64,000 nt of DNA from JADGHE01 sp035716025 (lineage in GTDB: Bacteria; Pseudomonadota; Alphaproteobacteria; Rhizobiales; Xanthobacteraceae): NCBI GenBank assembly GCA_035716025.1, contig DASTKH010000003.1:1-64000 (forward strand). Reading direction: 5' to 3'. The position numbers and the translations under genes were made by a program. The notes under the pieces are model-generated. The model ran no database searches. It saw only the letters and a list, made by a program, of their open reading frames with translations, and was not told the DNA's origin. Shown here piece after piece: positions 45,501 to 53,010 of this stretch; position 1 is the first letter of the stretch, and every line of letters starts with the position of its first letter.

Positions 45501-46331
45501 GTCGGCTCGCTCGGCGGCTCAGGCACCGTTACGGTCGAGGGACTGCGGGTTCGCAACCTTTCTCCCGACGTCTTTGCCGCCGTCACCAAAATGGTGGACG
45601 GCGGCGCGGGGATGGACGTCGACGCGGTGAAGGCCGCCGTGAGCGGCGCAATCGGCAAGGGGCAGATTCTCGTCCCGCGGGCCGACGGGTCGCTGACCGT
45701 CGCCGGCGGACAGGTCCGCCTGGGCAGCTTCCTGGCCAGCGCCGGGCAGGCGGACCTCGCGGTCAACGGCGCCGTAGACCTGCTTCGGGCGGAGATCGAT
45801 GCCCGGGTTGCGCTTTTGGGGCGGGATGAGGAGGGCGGTTCGCTTGGCCGCCCCGAGGTCGATCTGCTGTTCCGCGGTCCGCTCAACGCCCCGCAGCGCG
45901 ATGTCGATGCGTCGGCTCTCGTGGGCTGGCTGACCCTGCGCGCCGTCGACATGCAGGCGAAACGGCTGAAGCAGGTCGAGGCCGAGCGACGACGGGCCGA
46001 GGAAGCCCTCAAACGCGCCAATGAAGAGGCAGAGCGGCGCGCGGCCGAGGACGCGGCGAGAAAGGCGGCCGAGGCCCGAGCGCGCCAAGAAGCGGAAGAG
46101 ATCATGCGCACCCGCACCCCGGAAAAGCCTGCGGTGGCTCCCGACCAGCCGCCGGCTCTTCCGCCTCCGATCGAAATCCAACCGGCGCCGGGCTCGAGAC
46201 GTTCCAACGCGGTACGGACGAAGCCTCAGCCGGCCGCCGAGCGTTCTCACGGGGGCCAGCCGATGCGGCCGCCGGCAGAAGTTCCGGCCAACGGGTTCGT
46301 CGGCGATTTTCTGTTTAGAAGACAGCGCTGA
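42600..46331 (+). CDS. large AsmA-family protein
   Basis: 1243 residues from a GTG with GGGGAG six bases upstream. One N-terminal membrane helix (LGLGIAIILALLAALIGPYFV) anchors it, then the AsmA domain FVDWSGYRAEFEARASQVLGAPVEIRGPIAVRLLPTP, long repeated beta-rich segments, and an AsmA-like C-terminal domain near 900-1090 (SLQIDLKGTGRSPADLVGSL; FAAVTKMVDGGAGMDVDAV). Residues 1110-1180 form a charged coiled coil rich in E, R and A. Members of this superfamily (AsmA, TamB, YhdP) form bridge-like proteins for lipid transport to the outer membrane. Larger than E. coli AsmA (617) and near YhdP in size. Confidence 0.9.
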   Translation: MQTTLLGLGIAIILALLAALIGPYFVDWSGYRAEFEARASQVLGAPVEIRGPIAVRLLPTPSVALEDIGVGRSDGSTYVRARQLAVAFALGPLMRGTWQATELRVDGAEVGLELGSDGRFAWPARRAGVDPDMLSIERLIVENGRVAFKDAQSGAQTRLERISFRGEARTLLGPIRGEGRFVADGQPQEFRVSLGRVSEEGDARLRFALEGSEQALALVLDGTLDFDRGKPRFDGNFHISREAGVGLVRGRAVAKTPWRLAGRLKADPALALVENFELAYGPEDRALRLSGTAEMKRGPHPRLEAVLSARQLDIDKFVALPEETRRLPLVALRTAASMVETAPIPPVAVRLGIGVDALTIGTAPVQEFRADLRSEGGGWEIESLEFRAPGVTRVRSSGRLSRVDQDFAFNGPASIESLDPRSLAAWLEGRKPPPATAAAPLRARGDVTVTPQGFAVARFMAELERNPIAGRFAYEWASATRPAPRLEAQLEADDVDIDAALSLVRTALPGSSLEVPGEVVLGLDLGRATLAGVPVSDMHAALRFDASGLVLNRLAIANLAGLSVTANGRVEGPWDKPVGALTGELSGKKLEGLAALLDRVAPKAAAWLRDREAALVPAALRFALSFDNVAGPEGGTQANLTVHGRAGALNLAVTGRARGEPKAWRDARVRTEGLLEATDGRTLAAFVGLDGVAGSAPGGGSLQWVATGPLTGSLAVQGQLSTPGAEISANGTLAFDGDGTGGMRADLSARLADVVPLRQAFGHPQGPTPLAFKAQASLVDDRLLLTGLSGELGDSGIGGQLTLSLSEVPNIEGRLTFDTLDVPALVAALAGSAGRSPSSDTVEASASGFARATFGRRFLGEIAADVDLGAMRARLPGRLEARDATATLRLKPGEAVLDNIAATFAGGRIEGRLSLQSGPLGTVASGNLAVTGAELGALWPGERAPPASGRVSLQIDLKGTGRSPADLVGSLGGSGTVTVEGLRVRNLSPDVFAAVTKMVDGGAGMDVDAVKAAVSGAIGKGQILVPRADGSLTVAGGQVRLGSFLASAGQADLAVNGAVDLLRAEIDARVALLGRDEEGGSLGRPEVDLLFRGPLNAPQRDVDASALVGWLTLRAVDMQAKRLKQVEAERRRAEEALKRANEEAERRAAEDAARKAAEARARQEAEEIMRTRTPEKPAVAPDQPPALPPPIEIQPAPGSRRSNAVRTKPQPAAERSHGGQPMRPPAEVPANGFVGDFLFRRQR

Positions 46332-46432
46332 GCCGCTGAAAGGACGCCACCCTCGGCGAGACGCCGATCGCGCTCCGCGTGACGGACCCGCATCGACCTC
46401 GCGGAGCAACCGCCCGGGAGGCGGTCGCCGCG

Positions 46433-46711
46433 TCAGTGAGATTCGGCCGAGGCGTGCCGTTCGTGCCGGATTCGCCCGGCGGGCACCTCTTCTTGGTGGC
46501 CGTTCCGGTAGAAATCCAGAACGAACAGCCTGATCGCCGAAGACAGATTGCCGTGCTGGCGGCCGGTGTCGATGTTGGCAACAAGCTCCGACAGAGTCAT
46601 GCCGCGGCCTGCCGCGATGTCCTTCAAGCCGGACCAGAAGGCGTCTTCCAAGCTTACGCTTGTCTTGTGGCCCGCGATGACGATGGAGCGCTTGACGACG
46701 GGTGATTTCAT
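46433..46711 (-). CDS. ribbon-helix-helix domain protein
   Basis: 92 residues. It begins MKSPVVKRSIVIAGHKTSVSLEDAFWSGLKDIA, a ribbon-helix-helix with the strand KRSIVIAGHKTSVSLE contacting DNA, followed by a helix pair and SSAIRLFVLDFYR. AGGAG precedes the ATG. Its start overlaps the stop of the DUF4169 gene (ATGA), indicating coupled translation. Proteins of this type next to fumC and sspB are conserved in rhizobia; the target genes are unknown. Confidence 0.9.
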   Translation of the reverse strand: MKSPVVKRSIVIAGHKTSVSLEDAFWSGLKDIAAGRGMTLSELVANIDTGRQHGNLSSAIRLFVLDFYRNGHQEEVPAGRIRHERHASAESH

Positions 46712-46896
46712 GCGTCGTCTCCTGACTGAATGCGATGAGAATCGAGGTGCCGTCGGGCCGCTTCCGACTGCGCCTGGTCCAATTTCCTCTCCGCCTTTGT
46801 GCGGCCGTAGAGGAGCCGATTTTGTTGCGCGCGTTCTTCTTTCTGCTTCCTCTTCTGGCGTTTGCGCGCGAGGTTCAAATTGACAATTTCGGTCAT
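46708..46896 (-). CDS. DUF4169-family small protein
   Basis: 62 residues from ATG 46896 (ATG 46899 directly before it is equally possible). MTEIVNLNLARKRQKRKQKE starts it, then NRLLYGRTKAERKLDQAQSEAARRHLDSHRI, the DUF4169 pattern. It is mostly charged helix, likely dimeric or nucleic-acid associated, with no known function. It lies between fumC and the ribbon-helix-helix gene, the usual rhizobial order. Confidence 0.88.
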   Translation of the reverse strand: MTEIVNLNLARKRQKRKQKEERAQQNRLLYGRTKAERKLDQAQSEAARRHLDSHRIQSGDDA

Positions 46897-47041
46897 CATT
46901 CCCCGGCGAAGTGGCCCGGCCGACGCGCCGACCCGGCTCGGCAACGGTTTCGGCCATGCAGCGGTGCGAGGCAACACACGGTTTGGTGATAGGGAAACGC
47001 AATTTCGTGAGCGGTTGGCAGGCGCGCCGTGCCCCGCAGGG

Positions 47042-48433
47042 TCAGCCGGGGCGGATCATCCTTTCCGGCCGGACGAGACGGTCGAACTCTTCCTCCGAGA
47101 CAAAACCGAGCCGCACGGCCTCTTCCTTGAGGGTGGTTCCCTTGGCATGGGCGGCTTTGGCGACTTTGGCGGCGTTGTCGTAGCCGATTTTTGGGCTGAG
47201 CGCGGTCACCAGCATTAACGACCGGCTGGTCAGTTCCGTGATCCGGTCCGCATTTGCCCGAATGCCGGCAACACAGCGATCCGTGAAGGAGCGGGCCGCG
47301 TCCGCGAGCAGCCGTACGGATTGCAGCATCGCGAGCGCCAGAACGGGCTTGAACACATTGAGTTCGAACTGGCCTTGGCTCGCCGCCACCGTCACGGTCG
47401 TATGATTTCCGAACACGCGGCAGCACACCATGGTGAGCGCCTCGCACTGCGTCGGGTTGACCTTGCCGGGCATGATGGAGGAGCCCGGCTCATTCTCCGG
47501 CAGGATGAGCTCGCCGATGCCGGAGCGGGGTCCCGATGCGAGCAGCCGGATGTCGTTGGCGATCTTGAACAGCCCTGCCGCAAGGGCGTCGAGGGCGCCA
47601 TGCACGAATGCGTAGGCATCGTGCGCCGCCAGCGCCTCGAACTTGTTGGGGGCGCTGACGAACGGCAAGCCCGTGATCTCGGCGACGCGGGCCGCAAACA
47701 TTGCGGCAAACCGCGGATGGGTGTTGAGCCCGGTGCCGACGGCGGTGCCGCCTTGGGCGAGCGGATACAGCGACTTCGTCGCTTCTCGGATCCGCGCCGC
47801 CCCGGTCTTCACCTGCGCGACATATCCGGAAAATTCCTGGCCGAGCGACAGCGGGGTGGCGTCCTGCAGGTGGGTGCGGCCGATCTTGATGGTCTTGGCG
47901 AATTCCTTGCTTTTCGCCGCGAGCGCTCCGTGGAGATGGTCAAGGGCGGGCAGCAGGGCGTGATGGATCTCGAGCGCCGCCGCAATGTGCATCGCGGTCG
48001 GGAAGCAGTCGTTCGAAGACTGCCCCATATTGACGTGGTCGTTGGGATGCACCGGCGCCTTCGCGCCGCGCTTGCTGCCGAGCCGCTCGTTGGCGCGATT
48101 GGCGATGACTTCGTTGACGTTCATGTTGGTCTGCGTGCCCGACCCCGTCTGCCAGACCACCAAGGGAAACTCGTCGTCGAGCCGGCCCTCGCTCACCTCC
48201 ACCGCCGCCTCGACGATGGCCTTGGCCCGGCGCGCGTCTAGGAGCCCCAGCGCCTCGTTGGTTTCGGCCGCCGCGCGCTTGATAATCCCCAAAGCGCGGA
48301 TGATCGCGAGAGGCATCCGTTCGTTGCCGATCGGAAAATTCTCGATCGAACGCTGTGTCTGCGCTCCCCAATAGCGGTCGGCAGGGACCTCGATGGGGCC
48401 AAACGTGTCGGTTTCCGTGCGCAACTTGGTCAT
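47042..48433 (-). CDS. fumC: class II fumarate hydratase
   Basis: 463 residues. The superfamily signature GSSIMPGKVNPTQ is at 317-329, and the catalytic His is in GRTHLQDATP near 188. TGSGTQTNMNVNEVIANRANE is the substrate loop, as is HPNDHVNMGQSSND. It is the iron-independent, oxygen-stable fumarase of the citric acid cycle. It lies between sspB and DUF4169 on the minus strand. Confidence 0.98.
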   Translation of the reverse strand: MTKLRTETDTFGPIEVPADRYWGAQTQRSIENFPIGNERMPLAIIRALGIIKRAAAETNEALGLLDARRAKAIVEAAVEVSEGRLDDEFPLVVWQTGSGTQTNMNVNEVIANRANERLGSKRGAKAPVHPNDHVNMGQSSNDCFPTAMHIAAALEIHHALLPALDHLHGALAAKSKEFAKTIKIGRTHLQDATPLSLGQEFSGYVAQVKTGAARIREATKSLYPLAQGGTAVGTGLNTHPRFAAMFAARVAEITGLPFVSAPNKFEALAAHDAYAFVHGALDALAAGLFKIANDIRLLASGPRSGIGELILPENEPGSSIMPGKVNPTQCEALTMVCCRVFGNHTTVTVAASQGQFELNVFKPVLALAMLQSVRLLADAARSFTDRCVAGIRANADRITELTSRSLMLVTALSPKIGYDNAAKVAKAAHAKGTTLKEEAVRLGFVSEEEFDRLVRPERMIRPG

Positions 48434-48511
48434 GCTGATTGCCCATGCGAGGGGACGGTCGCGCCGGCACCGAACGGGAGCGAAAGCGATCGGCTTTCCG
48501 TCTCTTTACCT

Positions 48512-49081
48512 CTACTTCTTGCGGAAGCGGTCGAGCCGGACGACCTCCGCGCCGCCGGCGGGCTTGGTCGGGGGCTCGCCCTCGCCCGTGGCCTCCGCGT
48601 CGCGATGCGCCGGCAGGGCCGGGGCACTCCCGGTGTCAGCGGCGGGGCGGGCTGCGGTGCGCCCGGCTGTCGCGCCGAATCCCGTGGGGCTCTGCTCCTC
48701 CTGGCCCGCGGTGTCGCCTGTGCTGCCGGCGGGCTCGAATTCCAGGCCGAACTGCACGGACGGATCGAAGAAGCCCTTGAGGGCGTCGAACGGGATTGCA
48801 AGCTTCTCCGGAATGCCGCCGAAGGACAGCCCGACCTCCAGTCCATGCTCGTCGACGGTCAGATCCCAGAACTGATGTTGGAGCACGATGGTCATTTCTT
48901 CCGGGTACTGCTCCCGCAGGCGCGGCGAAAGCCGGACTCCCGGGGCGCGCGTGTTGAAGGAAATGTAGAAGTGGTGGTCGCCCGGAAGACCGTTCTTGGC
49001 CACATCCGCCATGATGCGGCGGACGACGTCCCGCAACGCCTCGCGCACAAGCAGATCGTAGCGAATGTGATCGACAGGCAT
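48512..49081 (-). CDS. sspB: SspB-family ClpX adaptor
   Basis: 189 residues from the ATG at 49081; a longer in-frame start at 49153 adds an improbable tail. The N-terminal 110 residues (DHIRYDLLVREALRDVV; HHFYISFNTRAPGVRLS; MTIVLQHQFWDLTVDEHGLEVGLSF) form the SspB-alpha fold that binds the ssrA tag. After a long disordered Gly/Ala/Pro linker the protein ends VVRLDRFRKK, matching the conserved terminal motif that docks on the ClpX N-domain. It delivers tagged proteins to ClpXP. The ssrA gene, which makes the tag, lies about 110 bp upstream on the same strand. Confidence 0.93.
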   Translation of the reverse strand: MPVDHIRYDLLVREALRDVVRRIMADVAKNGLPGDHHFYISFNTRAPGVRLSPRLREQYPEEMTIVLQHQFWDLTVDEHGLEVGLSFGGIPEKLAIPFDALKGFFDPSVQFGLEFEPAGSTGDTAGQEEQSPTGFGATAGRTAARPAADTGSAPALPAHRDAEATGEGEPPTKPAGGAEVVRLDRFRKK

Positions 49082-49189
49082 GATCGACCTTGGGGCTGCC
49101 CAAACTCCGGCTCGGCACGGATGCGACGCGCGAAAATACACCGGCGACGGCATCCGCTCTACGATGAATTGAGAATGTAGTGGAGGCTT

Positions 49190-49498
49190 CTGTTGCCAGG
49201 CGCCTCCGGGCCCCGCCTGACGCTGCTAAGACGCCAGGGCTTCAAGTCGGTTTTTCAAACCGCTTACGCGGCCTGAGCAACCGGAGCATAGTTGTCGTTG
49301 GCAACTATTGCAGTGGCCCGATAACGGCGGAACCATGCCGGGCAAAAGAACGCCCTTTACGCCCTCGTCGATCCTGTTTCGCCCCCACCGCAACCCAGCG
49401 CGGGCTGGGTTCCGGTGGAGGCGCCGGGTACTGCCCCCGGGTCCGATGGGTTTATTGCGACGCCCGTTTATTGCCATAGCCGGCCTTGCGGTCGGCAT
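49190..49498 (-). ncRNA. ssrA: tmRNA, circularly permuted two-piece form
   Basis: Read on the minus strand, the acceptor piece ends ...CGCCTCCACC at 49414. A 27-base spacer with the self-paired AACCCAGC/GCTGGGTT follows, then the coding piece begins GGGGGCGAAACAGG at 49386. GGGGGCG and CGCCTCC pair over seven bases (one G-U) as the tRNA-like acceptor stem. The tag frame at 49302-49264 encodes ANDNYAPVAQAA and stops with TAA. Permutation with loss of the loop between the two pieces is typical for alphaproteobacteria. The 3' A of CCA is not encoded. Outer ends are estimated; -10-like TATATT lies at 49503-49508. Confidence 0.92.
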
Positions 49499-49502
49499 TT
49501 GG

Positions 49503-49508
49503 AATATA
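49503..49508 (-). promoter_or_regulatory. -10 box of ssrA
   Basis: The minus strand reads TATATT about seven bases before the estimated start of ssrA. Only a weak -35, TTTCAA, lies 17 bases further upstream. Placed by position relative to the tmRNA. Confidence 0.45.
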
Positions 49509-49651
49509 GGCGCGAACGCGGCCGCTTGAAAGGGTCATGCGACGTCGCCGTGTCCGCACGGTGCTGCCGTTGCGCCCGTGTTGCCGGCGACGCGCTGGGT
49601 GGCGGGCAAATTTCGATTGGCGCGGCCGCAACGCCCGGATAATCCTGGCTC

Positions 49652-50227
49652 ATGCTGCCGAATCCGCCTGAAAAGCCGCCCGGGCTCGCCGCGCCGCCGG
49701 GGCGGATGGAGATCCTGCGCGGCTTCCTGTCGATTTCCGTTGTCGGATTCGGAGGCGTTTTCCCATGGGCCAGGCGGCTCGTCGTCGAGCAGCGCCGCTG
49801 GCTCAGTCCCGACGAGTTCAACGAAGTCTTTGCGTTCTGCCAGTTCCTGCCAGGGCCGAACATGCTGAATTTCGCCGTCGTGTTCGGGGCGCGCTGCGGG
49901 GGCGGCCTCGGCGCGCTTGCAGCCCTTGCCGGACTGCTCGCGCCGCCGGTGGCGATCGTCATCGGTCTTGCCGCGCTCTACGAGCGGTTCGGCGATCTGC
50001 CCGCGCTGCGCGGCGTGCTTGCGGGCGAGGCGGCGGCGGCCGCGGGGCTGATCATTGCGGCGACGCTCAAGATCGCGGAGCCGGTCTTCCGCCGGCGCGC
50101 CGGGCCGGCCCCCTACGTCGCCGTGGCGATGTTCGCGGCCGTGGGATTGGCACGCTGGCCTCTGCTCTGGGTCCTGCTCATCGGCACGCCTCTGTCGATC
50201 GCGCTGGCCTGGTGGTGGCGACGATGA
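49652..50227 (+). CDS. chromate transporter, N-terminal-half protein
   Basis: 191 residues. It carries the CHR-domain features SISVVGFGGVFPWARRLVVEQRRWLSPDEFNEVFAFCQFLPGPN, including the GFGG and the QFLPGPN motifs, and six short helices. It is one of two half-size CHR proteins; short-chain pairs function together as heterodimers that export chromate. It overlaps the second half-gene by four bases (ATGA). Confidence 0.9.
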   Translation: MLPNPPEKPPGLAAPPGRMEILRGFLSISVVGFGGVFPWARRLVVEQRRWLSPDEFNEVFAFCQFLPGPNMLNFAVVFGARCGGGLGALAALAGLLAPPVAIVIGLAALYERFGDLPALRGVLAGEAAAAAGLIIAATLKIAEPVFRRRAGPAPYVAVAMFAAVGLARWPLLWVLLIGTPLSIALAWWWRR

Positions 50228-50751
50228 AACACGCGGGCGTCGGCGATCTCGCGGTCCATTTTGCGCTGCTTTCGCTGCTCGCGGTGGGTGGCGTGAATGC
50301 CGTCGTGCCCGAATTGCACAGGCAGGCCGTCGAGGTCGGCAGCTGGATGACGAGCCGGCAATTTGCCGACATGTTCGCGATCGCCCAACTTGCCCCCGGA
50401 CCGAACGTGATGATCGTGACGCTGATCGGCTATCATGTCGCCGGCCTGATCGGGGCGCTCGTCGCGACCGTTGCGATGTGCGGGCCTAGCTGCCTCGTCA
50501 CCTATCTCGCGGCCCGCACTTGGCAACGGTTCGAGGAGGCGCCTTGGCGGGCGGCCGTCCAAGCGGGGCTCGTGCCGATTTCCGTCGGCCTTATCGCTGC
50601 GAGCGCCTTCGTTCTCGCCCGCGCCGCTGACCGCAGTGCGGGCGCTTTTGCGATCACGGCGATCACCGCGATCGTTTGTTACTTCACGCGTCTCCACCCG
50701 CTCTGGATGTTTGCGCTTGCCGCCGTGTTGGGCTACGGCAATCTCGTTTAG
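50224..50751 (+). CDS. chromate transporter, C-terminal-half protein
   Basis: 175 residues, with the start codon overlapping the stop of the first half. FALLSLLAVGGVNAVVPELHRQAVEVG and MFAIAQLAPGPNVMIVTLIGYHVAGLIGA give the second CHR motif pair (GG and AQLAPGPN). Six helices fit an inverted partner of the first protein. No regulator of the ChrB type is beside it. Confidence 0.9.
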   Translation: MKHAGVGDLAVHFALLSLLAVGGVNAVVPELHRQAVEVGSWMTSRQFADMFAIAQLAPGPNVMIVTLIGYHVAGLIGALVATVAMCGPSCLVTYLAARTWQRFEEAPWRAAVQAGLVPISVGLIAASAFVLARAADRSAGAFAITAITAIVCYFTRLHPLWMFALAAVLGYGNLV

Positions 50752-50830
50752 CCCGCCCTCCCGCGTTTCCACCGCGCCTGCGCGTGTGGTATCTAGGAGT
50801 GGGGCACAGAAGATCACAAGGGGGAACGAG

Positions 50831-51319
50831 GTGTCCAACAGTTCGGACGTATCGCCGCGGGGCGGCCCGCTCGGCTTCATCCGCGCGCCACGCGATTTTT
50901 GGGGAGGCCTGGGGCTTGTCGCGCTCGCCTTGGTCGCTTGGTACGCGTCGCGGGACCTGCCAGGGCAGCAGGGCTTCGCATTCGGGCCCGGCACGGCGCC
51001 GCGCCTGTTCATGTTTCTGCTCGGCGCCAACGGCCTGATCATCGCCGCCACGGGCCTCCTGGTGGAAGGACCCGCACTCGAGAAATGGGCCTTCCGGGGT
51101 CCGCTCTTCGTTCTCGGCTCGGTGCTGCTGTTCGCCGCCACGATCCGACCGCTCGGTCTCGTCCTTTCGACCTTCCTGCTGGTGATGGTTTCGTCCGCGG
51201 GAACGCGGGAGGTGCGATGGCTGGAAGCCGCGATCTGGGGCGTCGTGCTCGCGATCTTCTGCGCGATTCTGTTTCCTTACGTGCTGAACCTGCCGATGCA
51301 GCTTTGGCCGCGGTTCTGA
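50831..51319 (+). CDS. tripartite tricarboxylate transporter, small membrane subunit TctB
   Basis: 162 residues from a GTG at 50831 with AAGGGGG upstream. Four helices follow a polar N-terminus (DFWGGLGLVALALVAWYASR). GTAPRLFMFLLGANGLIIAA in helix 2 and the C-terminal LFPYVLNLPMQLWP are TctB features. It partners with TctA, whose gene starts 13 bp later. Sequence similarity is low in this family, so the call leans on the operon order. Confidence 0.9.
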   Translation: MSNSSDVSPRGGPLGFIRAPRDFWGGLGLVALALVAWYASRDLPGQQGFAFGPGTAPRLFMFLLGANGLIIAATGLLVEGPALEKWAFRGPLFVLGSVLLFAATIRPLGLVLSTFLLVMVSSAGTREVRWLEAAIWGVVLAIFCAILFPYVLNLPMQLWPRF

Positions 51320-51332
51320 CGGGGACGTCGTC

Positions 51333-52835
51333 ATGGAGTTATTCGGAAACCTGGCGCACGGCTTTTACGTCGCTGCGAGCCTCACCAATATCGGCCTCTG
51401 CCTGCTCGGCGCCGTTGTCGGGACGCTCATCGGCGTGCTCCCCGGCATCGGACCGCTCGCAACGATCGCGATGCTTTTGCCAATCACCTTCGGGCTGCCG
51501 CCCGTCGGCGCGCTCATCATGCTGGCGGGCATCTACTACGGAGCGATGTACGGCGGCTCCACCACCTCGATTCTCGTGAATCTGCCGGGCGAGTCGGCCG
51601 CCGTCGTCACGACGCTCGACGGCTTTCAGATGGCGAAGCAGGGTCGCGCGGGCCCCGCGCTGGCGATCGCCGCCATCGGCTCGTTCATCGCCGGCTGCTT
51701 TGCGACCGTCGTCCTCGCGATCGCGGCGGCGCCGCTCACGCGCCTCGCATTGCTCTTCGGCCCGGCGGAATATTTTGCGCTGATGGTTCTGGGCCTTGTG
51801 TTCACGGTCGTGCTCGCGCGCGGTTCCGTCGTCAAGGCCATGGGGATGATCCTTGCGGGCCTTCTGCTCTCGATGGTCGGCACCGACATCGAGACCGGCC
51901 AGACGCGGATGACTTTCAACATTCTGGAGCTCTCCGACGGGATCAGCTTCGTGACGATCGCGATGGGCTGCTTCGGCTTCACCGAGATCATCCGCAATCT
52001 CGAAGTCACACAGCAGACCGAGATCGTTCAGAACAAGATCACGGGGCTGATGCCGACCCGCAAGGACTTCATGATGTCGCTTCCCGCCATTCTGCGCGGC
52101 ACGGTGCTGGGCTCTGCGCTCGGCATTCTGCCGGGCGGCGGGACGATCCTCTCCTCTTTCGGGTCCTACACACTGGAGAAGAAGCTTTCGAAAGATCCCT
52201 CCCGCTTTGGCCGCGGCGCAATCGAAGGGGTCGCGGGACCAGAAAGCGCCAACAACGCCGCCTCGCAGACCTCGTTCATCCCGCTGCTCACCCTCGGCAT
52301 TCCGCCGAACGCCGTGATGGCCTTGATGGTCGGCGCGATGACCATCCATGGCATCGTGCCCGGCCCGCAGGTGATGACCAAGCAGCCCGACCTGTTCTGG
52401 GGCCTCATCGCCTCGATGTGGATCGGCAATGCGATGCTGGTCATCATCAACCTGCCGATGGTGGGGCTCTGGGTGCGCCTGCTCCGCGTGCCCTACCGGC
52501 TGCTCTACCCGATGATCCTGGTGTTCTGCTGCATCGGGGTCTACTCGCTCAACAACACGCCGTTCGACGTGGTCATGACGGCCGTTTTCGGCGTGGTCGG
52601 CTATTGGCTGATCAAGCACGATTTCGAGCCTGCGCCGATGGTCCTGTCCTTCGTCCTCGGACCGTTGATGGAGGAAAATCTGCGGCGCGCGATGCTGCTC
52701 GCGCGCGGCGATCCCTTCGTGTTCGTGACGCGGCCGATCTCGGCCGGCCTGATGGCGATCTCGGCGATTCTCCTCATCCTCTCGGTGCTGCCGACGATCA
52801 GCAAGCGGCGCGACGAGGTTTTCGTCGAGGATTGA
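51333..52835 (+). CDS. tripartite tricarboxylate transporter, large permease TctA
   Basis: 500 residues with about twelve helices. The family motifs are intact: GVLPGIGPLATIAMLLPITFGLPPVGALIMLAGIYYGAMYGGSTTSIL near the N-terminus and LPGGGTILSSFGSYTLEKKL after mid-protein, with GIPPNAVMALMVGAM towards the end. Carries citrate, other carboxylates or terephthalate-like aromatics depending on the binding protein. Confidence 0.95.
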   Translation: MELFGNLAHGFYVAASLTNIGLCLLGAVVGTLIGVLPGIGPLATIAMLLPITFGLPPVGALIMLAGIYYGAMYGGSTTSILVNLPGESAAVVTTLDGFQMAKQGRAGPALAIAAIGSFIAGCFATVVLAIAAAPLTRLALLFGPAEYFALMVLGLVFTVVLARGSVVKAMGMILAGLLLSMVGTDIETGQTRMTFNILELSDGISFVTIAMGCFGFTEIIRNLEVTQQTEIVQNKITGLMPTRKDFMMSLPAILRGTVLGSALGILPGGGTILSSFGSYTLEKKLSKDPSRFGRGAIEGVAGPESANNAASQTSFIPLLTLGIPPNAVMALMVGAMTIHGIVPGPQVMTKQPDLFWGLIASMWIGNAMLVIINLPMVGLWVRLLRVPYRLLYPMILVFCCIGVYSLNNTPFDVVMTAVFGVVGYWLIKHDFEPAPMVLSFVLGPLMEENLRRAMLLARGDPFVFVTRPISAGLMAISAILLILSVLPTISKRRDEVFVED

Positions 52836-52907
52836 CACGCGTTCACCCGCGTGCTCGCGGGCGAATGGGCGCGTCGAAAAGCCGGGTTTCGGAACGGAAC
52901 TGCTTCT

Positions 52908-52939
52908 GCGAAGGCCGTCCTACCAAGGGCGGCCTTCGC
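52908..52939 (+). promoter_or_regulatory. hairpin between the tctA and tctC genes
   Basis: GCGAAGGCCG (52908-52917) pairs with CGGCCTTCGC (52930-52939), extended inward by TCC/GGG. No T-run follows. Such hairpins between a permease gene and a binding-protein gene often protect or separate the binding-protein mRNA, which is needed in larger amounts. Confidence 0.45.
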
Positions 52940-53010
52940 CGTAAGGGCCGCGCGTGCTAGCGAGAGGCCCTCCTCCAATACCTACAAAAGAAATCCAAAA
53001 GGAAGAACGC

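Noticed and set aside
51339..52838. 499-codon minus-strand frame opposite tctA
   Set aside because: Highly charged His/Asp/Arg-rich translation, mirror of the hydrophobic tctA codons.
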